Assembly (NCBI RefSeq): GCF_005405545.1
Contig: NZ_BJEG01000001.1
Coordinates: 62,001 to 126,000, forward strand
DNA: 64,000 nt
Direction of reading: 5' to 3'
Source: Weissella hellenica
Lineage (GTDB): Bacteria; Bacillota; Bacilli; Lactobacillales; Lactobacillaceae
Below, piece by piece: positions 59,574 through 64,000 of the stretch (positions are counted from its first letter, which is position 1; the number at the start of each line of letters is the position of its first letter). Under the pieces are notes generated by a model. That model was not told the origin of the DNA, did not search any database, and saw nothing but the letters and a program-made list of their open reading frames with translations. Made by a program: the position numbers and the translations under genes.

Positions 59574-59620
59574 AAAAGCTGAAGCTTGCAAGCATAGTAT
59601 GCTCGTGATTTAATAAATGT

Positions 59621-59752
59621 ATGAAAAAGATATGTCATAAAGTTAAACAGATAGCTAAAGATCTTTGGGAAACAACAACAGAGTCATTTATAATTAGTAT
59701 AGTTGCAGGAGCAATTGTAGACTTATTTAATTATTTAAAGAAAAAATTTTAG
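59621..59752 (+). CDS. 43-residue Fst/Ldr-like membrane peptide (possible type I toxin)
   Basis: The ORF encodes MKKICHKVKQIAKDLWETTT followed by ESFIISIVAGAIVDLFNYLKKKF. One hydrophobic helix ending in a basic tail resembles type I toxins of the Fst class (hydrophobic core, then short charged end). There is no clear ribosome site, as is common for toxins whose translation is blocked by folding. It lies between convergent genes and ends right before a strong terminator, where an antisense RNA could be encoded. Not confirmed. Confidence 0.4.
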   Translation: MKKICHKVKQIAKDLWETTTESFIISIVAGAIVDLFNYLKKKF

Positions 59753-59757
59753 TATAT

Positions 59758-59806
59758 AAAGGACCGGTAAATCACCACTTTAATGTGTTGATTTACCGGT
59801 CCTTTT
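59758..59806. terminator. Bidirectional terminator
   Basis: A 17-bp perfect stem, core GGACCGGTAAATCA/TGATTTACCGGTCC, with A and T flanks. Confidence 0.93.
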
Positions 59807-59815
59807 GGTATTTCC

Positions 59816-61129
59816 TTAAACAGGAGCTAAAGTATCGTTTAATAATGCTTTTCCTTTAGAATAATTTGTGTCACGTTCGCTTTGTGGCATCATACTGCCA
59901 CCAGTTGCCCAAACGATATGGGTAGCGTTTGGGGTATTAAATACGGGCATATTTTTGATGGTTGGTGCAATACCAGTAAAACCAGCAGCAGCAGAAGGCT
60001 CAACGGTAATATGTTGTGTGTCCTGTAACTGGGCAACATAGCGATAAATATCATTGTCTGGGAAGGTAACACTACCAAAGAGCAATGTACGCATAACGTT
60101 ACCAGCTAAACGGGATGGCCGACCAACAGCGAGTCCGTCAGCAGCAGTTAGACCATCTAAACCAATGTCATACACTGAAATACGATTATTTAGCTGGGTC
60201 ATCATACCAAGTGTGACTGAGGGGACGTGTGTCGGTTCACAGAAAACAGCGTGAACGTGCGGTCCTAAAATAGTTTTTAAACCGAAAGTGACACCACTTG
60301 GACTACCACCAACCCCTGCAGGTAAGTAAACGATAACAGGATGCTCTTGATCAACTTTAATTTGTTGGTCCTTGAGTTGCTTTTGTAGGCGGACGGCAGC
60401 GACAGCGTAACCTAAGAATAGGTCGTTAGAACCTTCGTCATCTACGAAATGGCAGTTAAAATCTGCTGCGGCAGCTGCTCGCGCTTTTGGCATAACAGCT
60501 GAGAAATTTGTATTAAATTCTTTAACAGTGACACCATTTTCACGTAGCTTATCTTTTTTCCATTGCCGTGCATCATGGGACATATAGACAGTGGTTTTAA
60601 AACCGAATGTGGCGGCAACGATACCAACGCTTAATGCAAGATTACCAGTTGAAGCAACAATCACACTATAATTAGAAAATAATTGGCGGAATTTGGTAGA
60701 AGCTAAAATACTGTAGTCGTCCATGTAAGCTAAACTACCATGGTTGATTGCGATTTTTTCGGCAAACTTTAGTACTTCATAAATGCCGCCGCGTGATTTA
60801 ATTGAACCTGAGATTGGTAGTGCGTTATCGGCTTTTAAATATAGATTACCAGCCAAATCAGTTTGGTTTTGTTGTTCCCATGTTTTTTGCATGTCATTTA
60901 ATAAAATTAGGGGAGATTCGATGATGCCATTTGTCGCAGCTGTTTCGGGGAAAACCCTAGCCAAGTAAGGTGCAAAGCGGTCTAGGCGGGCGACAGCATC
61001 AAAAATATCTGCTTTTGAAAAAGGCAGTTCAGCTTTCTGAGCGTAGTCTGGATTGCGCCAGAAAATAGGTTGTTGATTGATTAAATCTTTGATTTGGGGA
61101 TGTTTTGTTACCAACGTTTCTAAACTCAT
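59816..61129 (-). CDS. dsdA: D-serine dehydratase
   Basis: 437 residues. PLP lysine 111 in ISGSIKSRGGIYEVL, IVASTGNLALSVGIVAATFGFKTTVYMSHDARQWKKDKLRENG, the glycine-rich phosphate loop PAGVGGSPSGVTFG and C-terminal GLDGLTAADGLAVGRPSRL. Converts D-serine to pyruvate and ammonia in the cytosol. Length matches DsdA (about 440). AAAGG lies 11 bases before the ATG. No dsdC or dsdX nearby. Monocistronic. Confidence 0.93.
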   Translation of the reverse strand: MSLETLVTKHPQIKDLINQQPIFWRNPDYAQKAELPFSKADIFDAVARLDRFAPYLARVFPETAATNGIIESPLILLNDMQKTWEQQNQTDLAGNLYLKADNALPISGSIKSRGGIYEVLKFAEKIAINHGSLAYMDDYSILASTKFRQLFSNYSVIVASTGNLALSVGIVAATFGFKTTVYMSHDARQWKKDKLRENGVTVKEFNTNFSAVMPKARAAAAADFNCHFVDDEGSNDLFLGYAVAAVRLQKQLKDQQIKVDQEHPVIVYLPAGVGGSPSGVTFGLKTILGPHVHAVFCEPTHVPSVTLGMMTQLNNRISVYDIGLDGLTAADGLAVGRPSRLAGNVMRTLLFGSVTFPDNDIYRYVAQLQDTQHITVEPSAAAGFTGIAPTIKNMPVFNTPNATHIVWATGGSMMPQSERDTNYSKGKALLNDTLAPV

Positions 61130-61296
61130 ATGCTATCAATCCTTTCGCCTTTTAAATTATTATAACGCGAAGCAATAATGGTCGGTTAAAATATGTTAGG
61201 TAACGTCACATGTAAGAGACTTATTTATAGCTATTTTATTTTCTTTTATTATTGTAAAATTATGATTAAACTTAATGAAAAATGGAGGCAATTCGC

Positions 61297-62142
61297 ATGA
61301 AGTCGAATCGTCACATGGGAAATGTTTCGCGTATTGTTGTAAAAATTGGTACAAGTTCTTTAATGCATTCAAATGGTAAATTGAATTTACAGGCAATTGA
61401 TCAATTGAGCTATACTTTAACAGGCTTAGTCAATGAGGGTAAGCAAGTTATTTTAGTTAGTTCAGGTGCTATTGGAGCTGGTATGGGTCAATTAGGATTA
61501 ACAACTCGACCAGAAGAAATCCCCAAACAACAAGCATTAGCTGCGATCGGGCAGAGTGAGTTGATGACAGTCTATCAACAGCGTTTTGCTACTTACGGCC
61601 AAAAAATCAGTCAGGTGTTGTTGACACATGACGTTCTTGATTATCCACAAAGTCGGGAATATGTTCATAATACAATTGAACAACTACTTAATTGGGGGAT
61701 TATCCCGGTCGTTAATGAAAATGATACGGTGGCAGTTGATGAGTTGGATCATCGGACAACTTTTGGTGATAATGATCAACTATCAGCAATTGTGGCGGTA
61801 CGATCACATGCTGATTTGTTAATTATGTTGTCAGATATTGATGGTTTTTATACCGGCAATCCTCACAAAGACCGACATGCGCAATTGATTAAGGAATTAC
61901 ACCAAGTAACTGATGATTCATTAAAAAGAGCTGGTGGTGCAGGTACTGTATTTGGTACAGGCGGTATGGCAACGAAGTTAAAAGCAGCAGCTAATATTTT
62001 AAACCACAACCAAATGATGGTTTTAGCGAATGGTGCTAATCCGTCAATTATTTTTAATATTATGAATGGTGAAGAAATCGGTACGTTATTTATTGCGGAA
62101 AATAACAATGAGGAGTCGGATGATGACAGAATTATTAAATAA
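61297..62142 (+). CDS. proB: Glutamate 5-kinase (without PUA domain)
   Basis: 281 residues from the ATG at 61297, GGAGG upstream; the frame also opens at 61282 inside the site. Kinase core only: RIVVKIGTSSLMHSNGKL, VSSGAIGAGMGQLGL, PVVNENDTVAVDEL, TTFGDNDQLSAIVAVRSHADLLIMLSDIDGFYTGNP and GAGTVFGTGGMATKLKAA. No PUA domain at the C-terminus (E. coli ProB about 367 residues), a common state in lactobacilli. It phosphorylates glutamate, the first step of proline synthesis. It overlaps proA by 20 bases. Confidence 0.93.
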   Translation: MKSNRHMGNVSRIVVKIGTSSLMHSNGKLNLQAIDQLSYTLTGLVNEGKQVILVSSGAIGAGMGQLGLTTRPEEIPKQQALAAIGQSELMTVYQQRFATYGQKISQVLLTHDVLDYPQSREYVHNTIEQLLNWGIIPVVNENDTVAVDELDHRTTFGDNDQLSAIVAVRSHADLLIMLSDIDGFYTGNPHKDRHAQLIKELHQVTDDSLKRAGGAGTVFGTGGMATKLKAAANILNHNQMMVLANGANPSIIFNIMNGEEIGTLFIAENNNEESDDDRIIK

Positions 62143-63370
62143 AATTGGTCAGCAGGCAAAAGCAGCATCTCAGGTGTTGGCACAATTGTCTACGACAACT
62201 AAAAATCAAGTTTTACGTGCAATGGCCGATGCTTTACTAGACAAAACGCCAGAAATTTTGGCGGCTAATCAAGAAGATTTAGCTGATACGACAGGTTTGG
62301 CAGATAAATTTATTGATCGACTAACGCTAACTGCAGATCGGCTTGCTGGTATTGCGGATGGTGTTAGAAAAGTGGCCGACCTACCAGAACCAATTGGCAA
62401 TGTTGAACGTGGTTGGACAACGGAATCGGGATTACAAATTAGTCAGAAGCGCGTGTCCCTTGGTGTGGTGGGGATTATTTATGAAGCACGACCAAATGTG
62501 ACTGTTGATTCAGCGGCGCTTTGCTTTAAGTCGGGTAATGCTGTTATTTTACGTGGTGGAAAAGAAGCGTTACAGACTAATATTAAAATGGCAGCGGTTT
62601 TGCGTGACGTTTTGGCTGAATTTGATTTACCACAAGACGCAGTTCAGCTTATTACGGAAACCTCTCACGAACTAGCCCAACAATTTATGCGCTTGAATCA
62701 GTATGTGGATGTCTTAATTCCACGTGGTTCATCACAACTAATTCAGACGGTTGTACAAAATGCAACGGTGCCAGTTATTGAAACCGGTGCTGGTAATTGT
62801 CATATTTATGTTGATGAAACGGCTGATTTACAGATGGCCGAAGACATTATTGTTAATGCGAAAACACAACGTCCGTCTGTCTGCAATGCGACCGAAAAAT
62901 TACTAGTTAATACAGCAATCGCACCTGATTTTTTGCCACGAATTGCGCGAGCTCTTGCTGATAAACATGTCGAAATTCGCGGTGATCAGCAAACTTGTCA
63001 AATCTTGGGTGACCAGGCAAAGCCAGCTCAGGAAGCAGATTGGGATACTGAATATAATGACTATATTATTGCGATTAAAGTGGTGAATACGTTAGAAGCA
63101 GCGATTGATCACATCAATCAACATAATACAAAACATTCTGAAGCAATCATCACGACTAATTATGAACATAGTCAACAATTTACCCAACAAATTGATGCAG
63201 CTTGTGTTTACGTTAATGCTTCGACACGCTTTACGGATGGTTTTGAATTTGGTTTCGGTGCTGAAATTGGTATTTCAACGCAAAAGCTACATGCTCGTGG
63301 ACCAATGGGATTAAAAGAACTTACAACAACGAAATATGTCATTTTAGGTCAGGGTCAAATTAGAGAATAA
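62123..63370 (+). CDS. proA: Gamma-glutamyl phosphate reductase
   Basis: 415 residues from the ATG at 62123 (GAGGAG, 7 bases). Aldehyde-dehydrogenase fold with VSLGVVGIIYEARPNVTVDSAALCFKSGNAVILRGGKEA, VLIPRGSSQLIQTVVQNATVPVIETGAGNCHIYVDE, the catalytic Cys in RPSVCNATEKLL and RFTDGFEFGFGAEIGISTQKLHARGPMGLKELTT. It reduces gamma-glutamyl phosphate with NADPH to glutamate semialdehyde. The overlap with proB supports coupled translation. Confidence 0.95.
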   Translation: MTELLNKIGQQAKAASQVLAQLSTTTKNQVLRAMADALLDKTPEILAANQEDLADTTGLADKFIDRLTLTADRLAGIADGVRKVADLPEPIGNVERGWTTESGLQISQKRVSLGVVGIIYEARPNVTVDSAALCFKSGNAVILRGGKEALQTNIKMAAVLRDVLAEFDLPQDAVQLITETSHELAQQFMRLNQYVDVLIPRGSSQLIQTVVQNATVPVIETGAGNCHIYVDETADLQMAEDIIVNAKTQRPSVCNATEKLLVNTAIAPDFLPRIARALADKHVEIRGDQQTCQILGDQAKPAQEADWDTEYNDYIIAIKVVNTLEAAIDHINQHNTKHSEAIITTNYEHSQQFTQQIDAACVYVNASTRFTDGFEFGFGAEIGISTQKLHARGPMGLKELTTTKYVILGQGQIRE

Positions 63371-63414
63371 AAAGAGCGGTCGGCTGCTAGATAATTCTAG
63401 TAGTCGACCGCTTT
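63369..63414 (+). terminator. Terminator of proBA
   Basis: AGCGGTCGGCTGCTAGA pairs with TTCTAGTAGTCGACCGCT with a few wobbles, then a run of T. Confidence 0.88.
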
Positions 63415-63705
63415 TTTAATTTTCCTGATTATTATCAGGGGGACAGTTATATCATAATATAAATTATTGCTTTATGTGGCACGATCAAATCCTCTTACAA
63501 GGCTGCATTAATTTTAAAACGTTATTACTTTACAACAAAATATTATTGTTTTACAATAATTTGAGTTGAGGAATTAATGATAAGTTTGTTTGAAACAATA
63601 ACGAGATTGTCTATCCTCGGGTTCAAAACGTCTTATCATGTAAATTTGAAAAAACTTACGCAAAATTAAGTTAGTGACAGCAATTAATTAATAGGAGGAA
63701 ATTTT
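63415..63705. other. Intergenic region before the TraX-family gene
   Basis: No gene seen. A small hairpin CCTGA TTATTA TCAGG lies at 63423-63438, and the rest is AT-rich with local repeats of the type ACTTTACAACAAA/TTTTACAATAA. No promoter stands out. Confidence 0.5.
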
Positions 63706-64000
63706 ATGCCAGAACAAGCGAATAACTCTCGTTTTGGAAAACTGAATACATTTGATCTAAAAGTAATTGGTATTATACTCATGGTAGTCGATCATTTTCA
63801 TGAAATGTTTGCATCTTTTGGTGCACCGGCGTGGATTGACTGGTTCGGGCGTCCTGTTGCAACTATTTTCTTTTTTGCTAGTGTTATCGGTTTTTCACAC
63901 ACACATAGTAAAAAAACATACATGTTGCGCCTCTACATCAGTATGGTGATCATGGCGCTGCTAATGAATGCGACACAAAGAATTATCGGATTTGATGAGG
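63706..64000 (+). CDS. TraX-family membrane protein, 3' end outside window
   Basis: Strong AGGAGG then ATG. The first 98 residues read MPEQANNSRFGKLNTFDLKVIGIILMVVDHFHEMFASFGAPAWIDWFGRPVATIFFFASVIGFSHT..., open to the window end. KxxxxxxMVxDHxHxxF is the typical start of TraX (acyltransferase-3-like) proteins, which in conjugative plasmids acetylate pilin. Chromosomal TraX relatives in Gram-positives have an unknown role. At least three hydrophobic helices are visible. Confidence 0.78.
   Translation, partial: MPEQANNSRFGKLNTFDLKVIGIILMVVDHFHEMFASFGAPAWIDWFGRPVATIFFFASVIGFSHTHSKKTYMLRLYISMVIMALLMNATQRIIGFDE

Noticed and set aside
1-64000. CRISPR arrays, insertion sequences, integrases, tRNA or rRNA genes
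   Set aside because: No spaced repeat arrays, transposase or integrase motifs, or cloverleaf or rRNA segments were recognised in the sequence.

Overview
The window is an AT-rich, densely coded chromosomal segment from a low-GC Gram-positive, most likely a heterofermentative lactic acid bacterium of the Leuconostocaceae (Weissella/Leuconostoc group). Supporting signs are the T-box leaders and AGGAGG ribosome sites, CcpA-type cre sites, a secreted protein built of glucan-binding repeats of the Leuconostoc/Weissella glucansucrase type, many D-2-hydroxyacid dehydrogenases, a PUA-less ProB, HrtRBA heme efflux and NiaR/NiaP niacin uptake. No rRNA, tRNA, phage, IS element or CRISPR array was seen. 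Five copies of a parS-like 16-mer (four identical TGTTTCATGTGAAACA-type cores, one variant) suggest that the segment lies in the ParB-loaded, origin-proximal part of the chromosome.

Layout. 1-1.7 kb: end of a flavodoxin gene, an aldo/keto reductase and its MerR regulator. 1.8-8.4 kb: YczE-like membrane protein, AzgA-type purine permease, an aminotransferase plus D-2-hydroxyacid dehydrogenase cassette, a second hydroxyacid dehydrogenase, a TVP38 membrane protein. 8.4-13.2 kb: APC amino-acid permease, a small ORF overlapping an ArsB/NhaD-type transporter, two hexapeptide acetyltransferases. 13.2-15.8 kb: an operon headed by a 20-codon aromatic-rich leader peptide (Trp, two Tyr, three Phe) and a chain of mutually exclusive hairpins ending in a terminator, followed by an aromatic-type aminotransferase (frameshifted) and a D-2-hydroxyacid dehydrogenase. 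16.4-24.9 kb: a fructoselysine/Amadori locus, frlR divergent from frlB-frlD, continuing into an oligopeptide ABC importer whose oppB is broken. 25-29 kb: a small peptide gene pair, a PanE-like reductase, a LacI regulator and a sugar symporter. 29-33.5 kb: a T-box-controlled MetE-like gene, a disulfide oxidoreductase, an OhrR-like regulator, a membrane protein and a truncated GNAT gene. 34-36 kb: nucleoside hydrolase and nanE. 36-41.6 kb: a sugar or polyol locus (GPH symporter, ROK regulator, short-chain dehydrogenase, FGGY kinase) with perfect cre sites. 41.7-46.5 kb: bioY-birA-CHY zinc finger under a BirA operator, then guanine deaminase and a xanthine-type permease. 46.7-50.9 kb: a broken GlpT/UhpT-like gene, glucan-binding repeat protein, and a second MetE paralogue under its own T-box. 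51-54.6 kb: niaR-niaP, a TipAS-type MerR regulator, a matrixin-like metalloprotease. 54.8-57 kb: hrtR-hrtB-hrtA heme efflux with two identical operators. 57.2-64 kb: a GltS-like transporter with an amidohydrolase, a Fst-like small peptide, D-serine dehydratase, proBA, and the start of a TraX-family gene.

How the genes work together. Amino-acid and keto-acid overflow is a theme: transaminases make 2-keto acids that the adjacent D-2-hydroxyacid dehydrogenases reduce while regenerating NAD+. One of these cassettes appears to sense charged aromatic tRNAs by ribosome stalling. Purine salvage (nucleoside hydrolase, guanine deaminase, two purine permeases) and vitamin uptake (biotin, niacin) are the other coherent functions. 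At least four genes carry single fresh lesions (a one-base deletion in the aminotransferase; stop codons in oppB, the GNAT gene and the GlpT-like gene), which suggests recent gene decay or a culture-adapted genome.
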